Assembly: GCA_944474755.1 (NCBI GenBank)
Contig: OX104115.1
Coordinates: forward strand, 65,764,605 to 65,828,604
DNA from: Limnoperna fortunei
Lineage: Eukaryota > Mollusca > Bivalvia > Mytilida > Modiolidae
Reading direction: 5' to 3'
Length of the DNA stretch: 64,000 bases
In this document: positions 11,901-23,793 of the stretch, piece after piece
How the letters are laid out: every line of letters starts with the position of its first letter
How positions within the stretch are numbered: position 1 is the stretch's first letter
The notes under the pieces: generated by a model
Databases searched by the model: none
What the model saw: the letters and a program-made list of their open reading frames with translations, nothing else
What the model was told of the DNA's origin: nothing
Position numbers and translations under genes: made by a program

Positions 11901-12272
11901 TCAGGTGATTTTATGAATTTCTTATCATATAGATCTTTACACATGAGTTTGTGTGGTTGAGAAACCAGCATTTGTTTACAAAGACAGATAGAAAAATATA
12001 GTGGCATTTAAACAGTCAGAGAAATCATATTTCATTGATGAGAGATCGATCTGCCTTAATTTGACCATATATCCTTTCAGTTTACACCTGAAAACTGTAA
12101 ATAAAAAGTACTTTAAAAAAATTAATTAGGATTGGATTACAATGAATGTATTTAATTCTGCTTTTAATTAAATTGTTTATTGATGGATTGATGTCCAGCA
12201 GCAATATTTCAGATGGCTGTAACTTGTAATCCTTATTACTTCAGCCTGTTCATCATGACTTTATTTTCAGAG

Positions 12273-12296
12273 GTGAGCCACTACAAAGAACAAACA
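12273..12296 (+). CDS. possible 24-nt microexon of the NIPA-like gene
   Basis: A pyrimidine-rich tract and tandem acceptor (ttattttcagag at 12261-12272) are followed by 24 bases and a consensus donor gtaagttt. With the second AG the exon is exactly 24 nt. It has the same phase as the exon 4-5 junction and would insert the residues EPLQRTN, plus a changed junction residue, between VQEPG and FIVYA in the hydrophilic loop. With the first AG the exon is 26 nt and would shift the frame. There is no transcript evidence, and chance occurrence is possible. Confidence 0.35.
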
Positions 12297-12444
12297 GTAA
12301 GTTTCAAGTCATCTTATATTAGCCCAGAAGCTTTTAATATCTTTAGAAACTTCATAAATTTTCTACCTATTAATGCTATTTTATTGTAGAATTTTTTCAA
12401 ACAAACAAAAAATATCAATCATTCTTCTTTTTCTATTTGTACAG

Positions 12445-13061
12445 GATTCATTGTTTATGCTTTGCTAATGGTAGGAACAGCAGTAGCGTTCATGATATTT
12501 TTAGCACCAAAGTATGGAACCCGTACAGTGTTAATTTACGTCACAATATGTTCCACCTTAGGATCATTCACTGTTATGGGTTGTAAAGGTGTGGGTGTGG
12601 CCATTCAGCAGACAATTCATGGCCAAAACCAATTTACAAACTGGATTACGTATGTTTTCCTAGCTGTGGTTATTGTGTGCATCCTCGTACAGATGAACTT
12701 TTTGAATCGAGCTTTAGATATTTACAATACTGCAGTAGTGACACCTATATATTATGTGTTTTTCACTACGTGTGTAATTGTGGCATCGTTAGTTTTATAC
12801 AAAGAATTTTTCTCAATGTCTGTTAAAGACATTTTTGGGTTTATATGTGGGTTTTTGACTATAGTGATGGGTATATTTCAACTGAATGCTTTTAGAGACG
12901 TGTCAATCTCACTACAGAACATGACAAAGGCTCGTAAAGACAGCTCAGATAATATACATTCAAATGGAACATTATTAACACACATCCAAGATGGTGATGA
13001 AAGGGGACTGCTTGAAAACATGGAAATCAAGGAATATCGTGATGATCTAGATTCTGCATGA
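12445..13061 (+). CDS. NIPA2-like Mg2+ transporter, last exon
   Basis: Starts behind ctatttgtacag and runs to TGA at 13059-13061. It encodes the C-terminal half: FIVYALLMVGTAVAFMIFLA, PKYGTRTVLIYVTICSTLGS with FTVMGCKGVGVAI, then LNRALDIYNTAVVTPIYYVF with FTTCVIVASLVLYKEFFSM, then the last hydrophobic segment before VMGIFQLNAFRDVSISL. NRALDIxNTxxVTPIYYVFFTT and the closing AF-K/R-DVSxSL motif are typical of NIPA2-type proteins. A short acidic cytosolic tail follows. I see no frameshift or stop in the joined reading frame, so the gene appears intact. Confidence 0.96.
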
Positions 13062-13411
13062 CGCTATGGGGAAAAAATCTCAGGAAATTAATACAGGACA
13101 GGAAGCAATGTAAGGGAGATAATCTCTATATTTTTAACTGTGTACAGTAACCTACCAAATTTTGAATGGAAATAATGGATCCACACATATCAGTGAATCT
13201 TGATTTCGCCACATCAAGTGTTCAGTTAAATATCCATTAATTTATGATTATTTTATAATAAAAAAAAGACCAATTAGTTATAACAATCAAAGGAATGATA
13301 TTTTCAGAAACTGAAATTGTGTATTTCAAACAGGTTTCTTGATTGAGTTTATGTATATTTATTACTGTTGTGTTGGTTTTATGTCTTTCTGTGGTAAATT
13401 TAACTGTGAGA

Positions 13412-13417
13412 AATAAA
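13412..13417 (+). other. candidate poly(A) signal of the NIPA-like gene
   Basis: AATAAA 351 bp after the stop codon, in gagaaataaagattg. It is the first well-placed canonical signal I see downstream. The transcript end near 13435 is an inference. Confidence 0.5.
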
Positions 13418-13439
13418 GATTGATGTAAAATGTTTATTT

Positions 13440-14450
13440 TATATGTAGTTGTAGCAAGGGTAACTAAGTAATGTTAAACATGAACAATTTTACCAAAATC
13501 TTGAATCCAAAGATTATATATATTTTTACAAATCATTATGTTAAAATATGTTATATAGAGTTTAATCCAAATTTGTGTGTACTTTATAGAGATACTGGAA
13601 CAACATTCTTAAAATAAAAAACTGTCCAGTAGTTTTTTTATTGGTGGGTACAAAGAGGAAGCTAGTTTGCTCAATGAATTCACCAAAATTATAACATTGT
13701 ATGATACCATTATCAAGAATTAAGAATCACATGATAGACTCAGAAAATGTAAATATGTATTAAACTTTGATGACACAATTTGATTGTTTGTTATTAGAGT
13801 GACATAAGCAAGATTTTATCATTTTTAACAAAAATAAGCTAATTTAAAAAAAAAAGAATAAAAAACATGTTAAATTATTGTAGATGACAAGCATCATCCA
13901 GTATAAGTTTTTATCAGTTAATAGAGTCTGATAGTCAGAAATAGTTTACTATATTTTTATACAATAATTCTGTTATTATTACTAATATTCATTTTTATTT
14001 TTATTTTTACTATGAATATTCATTTTTTCTAAAAATGTTTAATATGCCCCGCCAACATATGGCATGCAATATGCCATGTAACATGCATATGCATAATACT
14101 ACCGTGCTATTTGTTCTTTGTTTAAATCTGCCAGAATAATAGAACTGCAATTATAATGAAATTTGTTACACGAATAGTAATAAATAAGTATTAGGACAAA
14201 ATTGGGAACAAATCAAAATTTCAAACTTACTAATTCATTAAATTTAATATTTGTTAAGTTTGAATATAAACCTAATGCTGTGGTATAAATACATAGTGTT
14301 GCATATTAGCAGTTATTTTTATGTAGATTTTATATATTTGTTTTAATAATTTATTTTTTTGTGTGCCATATTCTATTGATGACACACACTAATAGTATAA
14401 ATATTCATTTTAGTTGAAACTGAACCTTTAGATTTTCATCACAGTCTTTC
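13440..14450. other. intergenic, nothing recognised
   Basis: AT-rich sequence after the NIPA-like gene. It has short A/T runs and no reading frame or repeat that I can support. Confidence 0.5.
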
Positions 14451-14465
14451 TAAAATCAGGGTGGG

Positions 14466-14692
14466 GGAGGCCTTGGTGCCTGTGAGGCTGCGGGTTTAAG
14501 TCTCAATGTGGGCAGGGTGTGCTCTAAAATCCAATCATAATTGACAAGGATTGGCAGTTTTCCTACCCAACATCAGGGTTTTGTCTTGGTACTCCGGTAC
14601 CCCCACCCTTTCCAATAAAAACTGGACACCATGATATAGATGTAAAATGTCTTAAAGTGACTTTATAAACACCATTCAAACAAACAAACTCT
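14466..14692 (+). mobile_element. SINE copy with degraded tRNA head
   Basis: Contains gaggccttggtgcctgtgag, gcgggtttaagtctcaatg, aattgacaaggattggcagt, tactccgg, caataaaaactggacaccat, and a tail ending ttcaaacaaacaaact. Part of the region between boxes A and B is missing compared with the copy at 14797. Confidence 0.75.
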
Positions 14693-14796
14693 GAAATCTG
14701 ATCTAATGACTATATTTATTGTATATTAGTTTTTAAATGACTATAATGAAACTGAACATGTGCATGGCATATACATGTATTTTCATATTACATGGC

Positions 14797-15059
14797 GGGG
14801 CCTCGGTGGCAGAGTGGTCAAGGTAGTTCGTCTGCTATTGATCACCTGGTCTGTCAACACTGAGGTTGCGGGTTCGATTCTCACTGCAGGCAGGGTGTAC
14901 TCCACTCCAATCTTAATTGACAAGGATTGCCAGTTTTCCTACCGCAGGTCGGGGGTTCTCTCTGGGTACTCCGGCTTCCTCCCCCAATAAAAACTGGATG
15001 CCATGAAATAGCTGAAAAATTGCTGAAAGTGGCGTTAAAACAACATTTAAACAAACAAA
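14797..15059 (+). mobile_element. intact tRNA-derived SINE with 13-bp target duplication
   Basis: A 263-bp element flanked by the perfect direct repeat catattacatggc (14784-14796 and 15060-15072), as expected for target-primed insertion by a LINE. The head has a pol III box A (tggcagagtgg, 14807-14817) and box B (ggttcgattc, 14871-14880). The wide spacing between the boxes fits a Ser/Leu-type tRNA ancestor with a long variable arm. The body has attgacaaggattgccagtt and tactccggcttcctcc, and the tail ends aaacaaacaaac. It is the best reference copy for the many older family members in this window. Confidence 0.93.
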
Positions 15060-15382
15060 CATATTACATGGCTAGTAATAATACTTTGAAAAAGTTTGTC
15101 TCATTGATAACAATTATGATTTAATCATTGTTAGAGTCCTGGTATACAATAAAAGGGTTATTGCCTGAAGATTGGTTTATATTTTTACTTGCAGAATATA
15201 AATCCAGTCACAAGCACGTGCATTATAATATTTGGCACATAACAATATTTACCAGAAATTTACAATAACCAGACTGTTTTGTATACTGGAGAAAAGCTTA
15301 ATATATAAAGTATAATTTTATTAAGTTATTAAAAAATTAAAGTACAGTTATACATAAAAATGTGTTGTCATTAGCAACACCA

Positions 15383-16144
15383 CAGTGGTGGAAAAATTTT
15401 CTCCTTAAGGTCAAGCCCAGGGCTTTTAAAGATTTTTAATGCCAAAGCCCAGCTGTTTTCATTCAAAGCCCAATTCATACCAAGATATTTTGTAACTGGT
15501 ATATAACAATAAAATGTATGCATATTATTTTTCGGTGTGTAATAAAAACAGTTTATGTTATCCAGCTGTTTAATTTATTGCATGTAATAAAGTATTGGTT
15601 CAGATTTTGTAGATTTTAGTCTTAAAGATGTTTTGAAAGTTCAGACTCGTTTTTCACGGTCATACTTTTTATCTTTAGATTCACGATAATCATCATCGTC
15701 ATCAGTTGACTTTCTTTTATTCTGTTCCTATCCCGTAGTCACGTTATGTTTACTTGAAGTAAACTTGAAATTGAAGAGCCACATTTATCATTCACGACCC
15801 CATCAACTACATTTAATAAAGCAACAACAAGTAAGCGCTTGAATCGAAACCCAAAAACCGGTTACTTTCAAACGCAAAAATGATTCAGATTCTCATTAGA
15901 ATATTCATTTATTTATTTCCGATATCGTAAATAGACTAAACCAGGAAGTAATCTCTCCATGTTGTTATGATAAAATTAATACAAAATTAAAGGCAAACTA
16001 TCAATCAAGATGTAAAATGAAATTAAAGAAACCTTTTTTATTTGAAAAGAAAGGCCCGACGGACTTTTTTTAATGGAAAAAAACGTGCCCGTAGATACAG
16101 CTGCAATGCCCCGGGCATCGGACTAACACATTTTTCCACCCCTG
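15383..16144. mobile_element. possible non-autonomous hAT-like element
   Basis: The left end cagtggtggaaaaattt and the right end, read on the other strand, caggggtggaaaaatgtg form a short terminal inverted repeat of the CAGNGGTGG type seen in hAT elements. I see no convincing 8-bp target duplication (caacacca versus ctgaccag). No transposase is visible inside. Confidence 0.45.
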
Positions 16145-17909
16145 CTGACCAGTCCATATTCTAGAGTAGCTCATGCTGAGATCTACATATGCTGAGGTGG
16201 TCAAATATTCACATTGATTTTGCTTTTTTAAACTTTCCCACATTAGTTCTTTTTATTAAAAATATGCTTGGAACCTGGTTATTTGATAAAGGTTTTTGAT
16301 CATGGGCTGTTCATGTAAAAATTCTACTTGACCCCATTAGTCTTGAAAAAATACATTCCTCCATGGCTGGCTATTGTGTGGTTTCAATTTTTTAAAAGTT
16401 TCTAGTAAGCTTACCCTATAATACAAGCAGATGTCAAGTGGTGGATAGGAATGAAATTTAAATGGCCCTTATTACATGTATATCTTATTGTGGAAGTTGG
16501 GAACCATTGGCAAATGAAAATCCAGAGTTTTTCTGAGAAATCATTACATTGTATATTAAACATTTCTTTCTGGCCTTCCAACATGGAGCACAATAATTTC
16601 CATATCATGTTTTTAACAAATCACCCAGAGTCACAAATATATAAATTTCAGTCTGTGATTATTGTTATGTTTTACATAGATATTGTTCAGTAGGTGTTTA
16701 TAGTGCTAAAAGTTTTACATGTGCGGAAATATTTGTTCGCTTATTATTGTCCCAGAAATGTTTTGTCAATTAGATTGGCAGTTTATGTTTGTTTGGTGGA
16801 AGCATAAAATATAGTTTTTCTTTTGTGTTCTGTATTAATATGTGTTTTACTTCCATCAGAAATACTCTGTGTTTATCTGATTTATATTTTATTGATTAAT
16901 ACATGAATCACTGAAGTGACACATTAAAATTTTATTTGTATTAAAAGATGTTTTCTGTAAACCTATATATAATCGGTCATGTTGAATATCACCACATATA
17001 CATTGTAGAAAAAAATAATCAACTTTGTGTACCAGGTCATTACCTGTCTCACACTTTTATTAAAAGGGAAATCAGTTGTCAATAGATGTAGTAGCTTGTT
17101 GAATATAATACATATACAGATCATATTTTTAAGGATGTTTTGTGATGCTAGTGGATATTTTTAATTTAATTTACTTAAATGTAACTAAAATCTCTATCTG
17201 ACTTCAATAATATTTTGTTTGCATTTTTGTGACAAAACAATGCTAACTTCTAAATTTAAAATTTAGTTGTTTTTCTCTTCTCCATAATTTAAACAAAAGA
17301 AAAAATGCTTGATATGTAGTAGTAAACATTGGCACGAAATCTTGGACTATTGACATTCCAAGAAACATTCCATTCCAAATTGTCTACAAAAAAGTATGAC
17401 TGTTTTATGTCAGTAGATGTAAAATGCCACCCATATGTATATAATTGATGCAGCATTTCGTATAAATGTCAATAGCATCTTTTTTAACACATCATTGAGT
17501 GAATTTTAATGATCAGTAAATTCAGTTGCATTAGCACAGGTTTTTGGGGTCTTATAATTTTTGAATTTGTTGACCACATTTAAATTTGTGCGATAAGGTA
17601 GATTTAAAATCCAACAAACAAATCATATTATTAATCAAATTGAAAAAAAAACTTGAAATGGTGTTGGAACATAATAAAGCTTATGTTACATTTCCACAAG
17701 TTTCAAATATTTATTTTGGCACACTTTTTATGGTAAAAAATATTTTCCTTCCATTTCTTAGCTGTAGTCATTTATATTATGTCATGTAAATTTTATGATC
17801 TGGTTTCTTGTAATTGCCACACAAAAACCAAAACATTTTTTTTATAAAGTGGATAAAATCCTTATGATCAACTATACATGTACGGTGAAATAGTTACTTT
17901 TCTTTTCAT
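16145..17909. other. intergenic, nothing recognised
   Basis: AT-rich sequence with short open frames that lack any domain or splice context. Confidence 0.5.
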
Positions 17910-18155
17910 GGGACCTTGTTGACCAAGTGGTCTATGTTGTTGGCCCTCTACAAATGATCACACCTCCTACTGCTGGTAGAACTTAATGGAGGTACAGAGG
18001 TAAAATTTCTAAACTTCAAAATTAGAAATTTTCATGTCTATTATGAAAGAGACAATTTTGGTTGCAAGACATACAGTTTAGCATCCCCTTCAATAAAAAC
18101 GGACACCATGATACAACAGAAAATTTGTTGTTAGTGAGATAAAGCTCTATTCAAA
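17910..18155 (+). mobile_element. old diverged SINE copy
   Basis: The head gggaccttgttgaccaagtg and the tail aaaaacggacaccatgatac followed by tgagataaagctctattc recall the SINE family, but most of the body has diverged. Confidence 0.4.
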
Positions 18156-18902
18156 AAACAAATCTTGTTTTTAGTTTAAATATTTAAAATAAGGATGATT
18201 TAACCAACTTTTATTGGTGTTAGATCGAAGTAGTCAGAATAAACACTCATAGCAATGTGGTGAAAAACCAGCCTCTTCTTTCTTTTTTTCTAGAATCAAA
18301 ATATTTAAAACAGATGTTTGGTACTTTACAGCAATATGTGCATGTTTAAGTTTTCATGATAAATTCTCATGTTTGGGTTTTTGTGATTAGATCTCTTTAA
18401 AGTTACAAAATATGCTTTTTACGGATATTAATAGTTTCATTTGAAGGTCAGAAAGCTTTTATGTGTTTCAGTAGAAAGTAATTTACACCCAAGCATAAGT
18501 AATGTAAATCCTCCTTATTTCATGTGACATTGTTGATTCTTTGCAGGCATTTTATCATAATACTATATTCATCATTCAAGAATATTGATATTCAAGATAA
18601 CAACATTATGTTTATATTTCATTTATATAAGTGGCTACTAGTTAAACCCTAGTCTAGTCTACTTTCATTATAAATGTAAGAAAATTGTCTCGATTTGAAT
18701 CAACATCGAAACAAACTGCCAAAAGTATTTGGTCAAAAATTATTGTGAAACTATGTGTTGAATTTGAAATGATTTGTGTATTTATGAAATATTGTGAAAA
18801 AATAAATTATTTTATTTATACATGTTTGTGTCTTTACCACTACACCAATGGTCTGACTGTATGTCCTTGTCATCACTTGATTGATTTTGTTCACAATGCA
18901 TT

Positions 18903-19085
18903 TTTATACCACCGCGACGACGAATTTCCGTCAAGCTTTTCTCAGAAACCGTACATAAGAACAATTTGAAATTTGGCAGGGTGGTTTAGTATCACAAGTT
19001 GTATGTCATAAGGAACTTTAAGACCTGTCGGACAACTACTTCCTGTTTGGGACTTCATTTAGCAGGGGCATCTGTGTCCCATGGA
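18903..19085 (+). repeat. dispersed repeat, same family as 62200-63140
   Basis: Contains the family motifs ataccaccgcgacgacg, ccgtcaagcttttctcagaa, tttgaaatttggcagggtgg and gacaactacttcctgtttgg. One unit here, about five units at 62200-63140 and a partial unit at 63885-64000. Confidence 0.8.
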
Positions 19086-20140
19086 CACATTCTTCGATTT
19101 TTTTTGTATGTATGTTGAATCTAGACTGCAGATTTACATTGTATGAACGCTGTGTTTGATGTCATATAGGAAAACGTTTTCCTCAAATCGGATTTCTAAT
19201 GTGGCTACCACAGAATTTTCTGTGTCTGATTTGATGAATTTTGAAAAAGTCCAGATGAACCAAAAAGAAACCTGTTTTGTTTTGTGTTGATATCCTGTTT
19301 ACCATGTGAATGATACCAACCTTCTAGTTCTATATTTGAATATTTATCTTTGTTAAAGTTTAGTTATCCATAGTACTATTATCTGACAGCAGATTTTAGG
19401 TTGAAGTCTGAATGGCCTCCACTGACCAGAATTCTTGTATCTTGCAAATAATTATGATCAATAGATCATTCATATAGTTTGTGATTGAAAATACTTCCAA
19501 ATTATCCTTTTGCACACAGGACATACTAAACAGAACGTTATAGTATTTAGAGTTTTGCATGAACATGAATTGTACAAATCAAAAATTGAAATTCCTACCG
19601 CTAAAACGATAACACTGGCCATATTCTAAATTTAACTGTTAGCCAATATTATTTACAATATAATAGAGCTTTACAACTTACAACTTATGAACACCGGGGT
19701 CGATTCAACATATCCAAAATGCCACTTGTAATCTTTTATTTAAGCTTATGAAAGGTATAGATAAGTAAAACGAATGTATATTATTGCTTCCTACATTATA
19801 AGCTAGCTATTATCGCCCACAGAGCTGCCCAACCCTTTCTCATGTAGTTGCTCACTTGTTGGTGGTATCCAGTTTATAATGCGGTAAGCCTTGCCGTAGA
19901 CCAAAAAGATGACGTTTTGGACATTCCTGGTACTTGCACGTGTAAACCGTGTCTTCAGATTTCAACAAGATATGTCTCATTGCTGTTGATGAAACGGTCT
20001 CAATTCTTCATAAAAGTACTATTTAGTCATTAATGTCGCTCCAACAATTTTCCACTTCACAAAGTAATGCAAAATCTTGGAGTATATATTAACAAAAGTA
20101 AAGCCTGAGTGTATTATGATAAGAATGCAGTCGGCTAACG
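19086..20140. other. intergenic, nothing recognised
   Basis: No exon or repeat that I can support. Confidence 0.45.
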
Positions 20141-20159
20141 ATAATTTATTTGCCACATG

Positions 20160-20267
20160 AGTAAGCCGAATTTTACTGTCGTTCTAATCGAAGTAAGTTT
20201 TGTGATTTGTCGGATTAACCTCGCCAAAAAAACGAGGGTACGATTATTCGTTCTACCACATGAGATG
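20160..20267 (-). mobile_element. partial copy of the 63142-63880 inverted-repeat element
   Basis: gtaagccgaattttactgtc, gtaagttttgtgatttgtc, then cgccaaaaaaacgagggtac and gattattcgttct match, in rearranged order, the two ends of the element at 63142-63880. It contains a partial inverted repeat around cgagggtacg. Confidence 0.5.
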
Positions 20268-20274
20268 CTACCAC

Positions 20275-21435
20275 ATTCTATCATCCATCTTGGAAGATGT
20301 TGGTTTGGAAATATGCCTTCTCATTTCGATCCTGGTGAACATGGCAATGTTTGGAAAAGTGTCGCACACCTTCAACGTTAAAACCTCGTTTTGAAGATAT
20401 CGATAAGACTAGGCTCATTTCAAATTTAATAGTACATAGTTTTTCAATATTGTTGCAAAATATTTTTTTCACAATTTGTGTCTATGGTGATAGAACTGAA
20501 GATTAGTTTCTTGCATTTATCATAATGAGAAGACGTGACTAGGTTTGATATAGAAGCTAGTCTGTAATAGAAATATCAATGATACTATAAGAATATTCAA
20601 TAGCATGATTTTATTGCTTGAAAATGTGTATGTGATAGACAGATCATACAATCTGAGCAAACAGCAAACATGCTGAACAAGAATTTATACTAAGGCATAC
20701 ATGTACATTATATTGACTTCATTGGGAAATAGCAATAGCAATCATTTTAAGATACAAATTATTTGTTTATTCTACACTCAAGGAAACAATTTAATAGCGC
20801 AATAGTTTCACTTTTTATAAGCAGGTAATTTGGTAATTTTCAAAACAATTTGCATCTTAAAAACTTTACAAAACTATGTTGGTAAACGTAAATTTAAAAA
20901 TTATTTTTCCTCGTTTAATTATCATATCAGTAGACTATTATTGTCCAAATAGCTGAGTCCAAGCGTTAGGATGCTGTTTTCATTATGCTCCAAGTTTTTA
21001 TTTTCTATACTACTATAAAGATTAAGCGGGAAAATATGTTGAGAGCGACATTTAATTCATTTTATTCACTTACTTTTTCATGATTATCAGTATAGCATAT
21101 GAAAGAAATACAATTTTTCAATCTTTATTTCTACGACTAACATTATGAGTACAAGAAAGTAACATAGACACTGACTGAAAAACAAAAGTCATAATGTCAA
21201 GGGAAATTACAAATCCGAATAGAGACAAACATATACTAATACACAACGCACAACAAAACAAAACAAATAAAAATACAAAAACAGAAAGTGAGTAACCCCA
21301 AACCCAATAAAAAAACACAGGTGCGCTCGGGTGCGCCGGACGAGTAAGTTACTCATTGTCATGTCTAGGGAAAAGTCAAATACAGGAATAGAAAAGACTA
21401 CCTATAACTCCGCGAAATGTCTGGTCGTATTTGCG
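20275..21435. other. intergenic, nothing recognised
   Basis: AT-rich. The stretch 21120-21320 is unusually A-rich with few T, but I see no repeat partner for it here. Confidence 0.4.
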
Positions 21436-21438
21436 AGA

Positions 21439-21660
21439 CAGGGGCGGATAGAGGATTTTCGAAAGGAGGGGCGTAAAAAGGGGATATCGGAAAGGAAGGC
21501 CACGAACAAGGTTTTTATAGTGTTCAGTAACTTTTATTTGGTACAGGATATACAACAAAGATATCATAATAAACGAATTAGAACCGTTAATGCATTAATT
21601 TATGGCGAGGACGACCGGGGATTACGCCCCTACGCCCCCCCCCCCTTGGATCCGCCACTG
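21439..21660. mobile_element. 222-bp MITE with CAGNGGCGGAT ends
   Basis: The left end caggggcggatagagga and the right end on the other strand, cagtggcggatccaaggggg, form a terminal inverted repeat. Both sides are flanked by cgaga (21434-21438 and 21661-21665), a possible 5-bp target duplication. A C-run near the right end (21636-21645) is part of the element. No coding capacity. Confidence 0.7.
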
Positions 21661-21665
21661 CGAGA

Positions 21666-22252
21666 TGGATTTCCAATAACGATCAATTAAGTCATAAAAC
21701 TTCTGAAAGGATACATATGAAGAACTTGCCAGATGTCTACTACTTTGGGTTGTCAATTGCATCAACATTACAGCAGCCTCGTTGTGCGGTGTTTACATTT
21801 CAAAACGTAGACGTAATGTTAGATCTTGTGATCGGTATACTAATTTTCTAGACGAGAAGCGGATGTTGACTTTTAATGCAGTCAACAAATTTGTACAGAC
21901 AGAAATAATTGTTTGGGAGTTGTGTTATGGGTTGTTCAATGTAGTCTGATAAAAACCGATTTATTTCATCAACGACTAAATGTAACTATCACGAAACGCA
22001 GAAATGTTCAATAAGTTTTCTGCAAGAAATATTTTGGTAAAATTTAAATGACTGTAACATAAATATACACCAATTTCTTATTAAAAAAATACATAATTTG
22101 ATATTTTAAAGCTTAACAGCGCAGAAGCGAAATGTAACGGGATAAGCATTTAGCAATTAACATTTAGCAAAATTAATTTCTGTTTCATTTAGACACATTT
22201 GTTAGCTAAAAAAGCGTATTGTTTTGTCTATTTTCTGGATTGTCTTCAGAGA
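21666..22252. other. downstream flank of the TLR pseudogene
   Basis: No gene or repeat recognised. It would hold the 3' untranslated region of the former TLR gene on the - strand. Confidence 0.4.
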
Positions 22253-23182
22253 TTATGAAATGGCTGTCGGAGGATTGGTTAGAGATTTTTCGACGCCTGC
22301 TATAATCGCGTTCCAAAACAGATTCTCTCCAAATCCTCGTTTATAGGTCAAATATGGAGTTGTATCAATCAATGTTCGCAGAGAGCTTGTCATGTGTCTG
22401 GAGTCGATTATGATACTAAGCCTCTTTTCCGTGACGTCGTCTTCGTTCTTGAACTAATTCTATCTCCCATTTACAACATTCGCTCTTAGCAAAATTATTC
22501 GACATAACAACTATTATTTTCCAACATTTTGTCATGTATCTGTCTATATTTGAAGTAATTGGTTCACCAGGATCGAAATTACGATGGTGAATGCATATTT
22601 TCAAACCAGCATCTTCAAGGCGTTTCAGTAGAACGGTATGCACCCAATGGCGGTCGGAGTCACAGTAAACAACGAATGCATCAAACTCGAAATCTTCTGT
22701 AGATTCAAGTTTAATGTATCCCTTTCTCAAGTTTCTGCGCAAACGAATGACATAAAGGGAATTTAAAATGTTGGTTCGACATCTAATCGTTACAATAATT
22801 ACAACAACTATAAGGAGAAAAGCAGAGGATGCCGATATTGTCACAACTAATAGTGGGGTCCAAGGTTTGCACTCTTCATCCGTTGGATTATAATTTGCAA
22901 GTAATGAATTCTTTCGACTCTCTGGATATGAACATGTATATCCTTTTGGCCACCCGGAAAGTTTTCCCGTAAATTATGTGAGCGAAGTCTGTCCAAAAAC
23001 CATTTCTGATCACAGGTACAAAAGAACGGATTGTCTACCAGTTCTAAGCCTGTAAGAGATTTTCTGAAAACGAGGTTTTATTAATAATATGGATTGAGTT
23101 TCCTCCAAGATACAATTCTCTAAGAGACGACATATTCTGAAATGCTGATGAATTCTCTAAGAGACGACATATTCTGAAATGC
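22253..23182 (-). pseudogene. Toll-like receptor pseudogene, 3' part (LRRCT, membrane segment, TIR)
   Basis: Read on the - strand, this part continues the LRR array (SAFQNMSSLRELYLGGNSI), then an LRR C-terminal cap (LELVDNPFFCTCDQKWFLDR, later YTCSYP). A membrane segment (TPLLVVTISASSAFLLIVVV) and a full TIR domain follow. TIR box 1 is FDAFVVYCDSD, the BB loop is NFDPGEPI, and box 3 is GENLFWNAI before the stop at 22253-22255. Intact TLRs bind ligands through the LRRs and signal through MyD88-type adaptors. The frame is broken at about 23060, 22960 and 22420, each by what looks like a one-base change, plus a 37-bp duplication at 23114-23187. The longest uninterrupted piece is 22416-22844. With one LRRCT before the membrane, this is a single-cysteine-cluster TLR, usually intronless in molluscs. 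Some breaks could be assembly errors, but not all of them. Confidence 0.9.
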
Positions 23183-23187
23183 TGATG
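23114..23187. repeat. 37-bp tandem duplication inside the TLR pseudogene
   Basis: 23114-23150 (aattctctaagagacgac...) is repeated exactly at 23151-23187. Because 37 is not a multiple of 3, it shifts the TLR frame right after the leucine-rich motif MSSLRE. Confidence 0.95.
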
Positions 23188-23188
23188 G

Positions 23189-23787
23189 TACGGAAGCCTT
23201 GGAGGGCCATTTTGACTTTTAACTTAACACCGAGCACAAAAGAAAGAGTTAGAATGAAGTGTGTTACAGAAAGATGCGACTATTGAAATCTCATATTACG
23301 ATTGGTTAATACACCTAGATGTTATACAATAGCATAAAGAAGTAAATCCATTCGTTTTTGTTATATTCGTGTTTTTTTTACATATTTTGTCTTATATGGT
23401 TTTGATACCGAAATTTGCACTTTTCCTGAAGATATTTTTGTCAGAGAACTCACATGATTTTTATAATGAATACGTTTTAGTTAATCTAACGAAGGTGAGA
23501 TTGTCTTTGAACATTGTTTCCCGCCTTGAAAGTCATTAGTTGAAAAGTAAAAAGTCAATTGTAAGAAGTTGAAAGACAAAAATGTCCCTTTACGGCTTAC
23601 GTAAAAAGTCATTAGTCAAAAGTCAAAAGACAAAATTCAATAATCAAAAGGCTGAAAGTCAAAAGTTAAAAGTGAAAATGTCCCCAGTCGGCTTGAATAA
23701 TAAGTCAAGAGTCAAAACTCAAGACAAAAAAGTCAGAAGTATTAAGTTCAAAGTTAAAAGTCAAAATGGCCCTCCAGGGCTTCCGTA
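23189..23787. mobile_element. 599-bp MITE inserted in the TLR pseudogene
   Basis: The left end tacggaagccttggagggcc and the right end on the other strand, tacggaagccctggagggcc, extend as an inverted repeat of about 38 bp. The element is flanked by tgatgg at 23183-23188 and 23788-23793. Removing it with one tgatgg copy rejoins the TLR frame exactly (IELWSPS then AFQNMSS). The inner right half is built of imperfect repeats of aaaagtcaaaagtc. No transposase is present. The six-base duplication does not let me name a superfamily. TA next to CGGAAGCC would be a Tc1/mariner-style alternative. Confidence 0.88.
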
Positions 23788-23793
23788 TGATGG

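Noticed and set aside
12271..12296. 26-nt version of the NIPA microexon (first AG of the tandem acceptor)
   Set aside because: It would shift the frame into a stop right after the junction. Only the 24-nt version or skipping keeps the protein intact.
14797..14890. A functional tRNA gene
   Set aside because: Boxes A and B are present, but the sequence cannot be closed into a full cloverleaf with an acceptor stem that I can support, and it is continuous with a SINE body, tail and target duplication.
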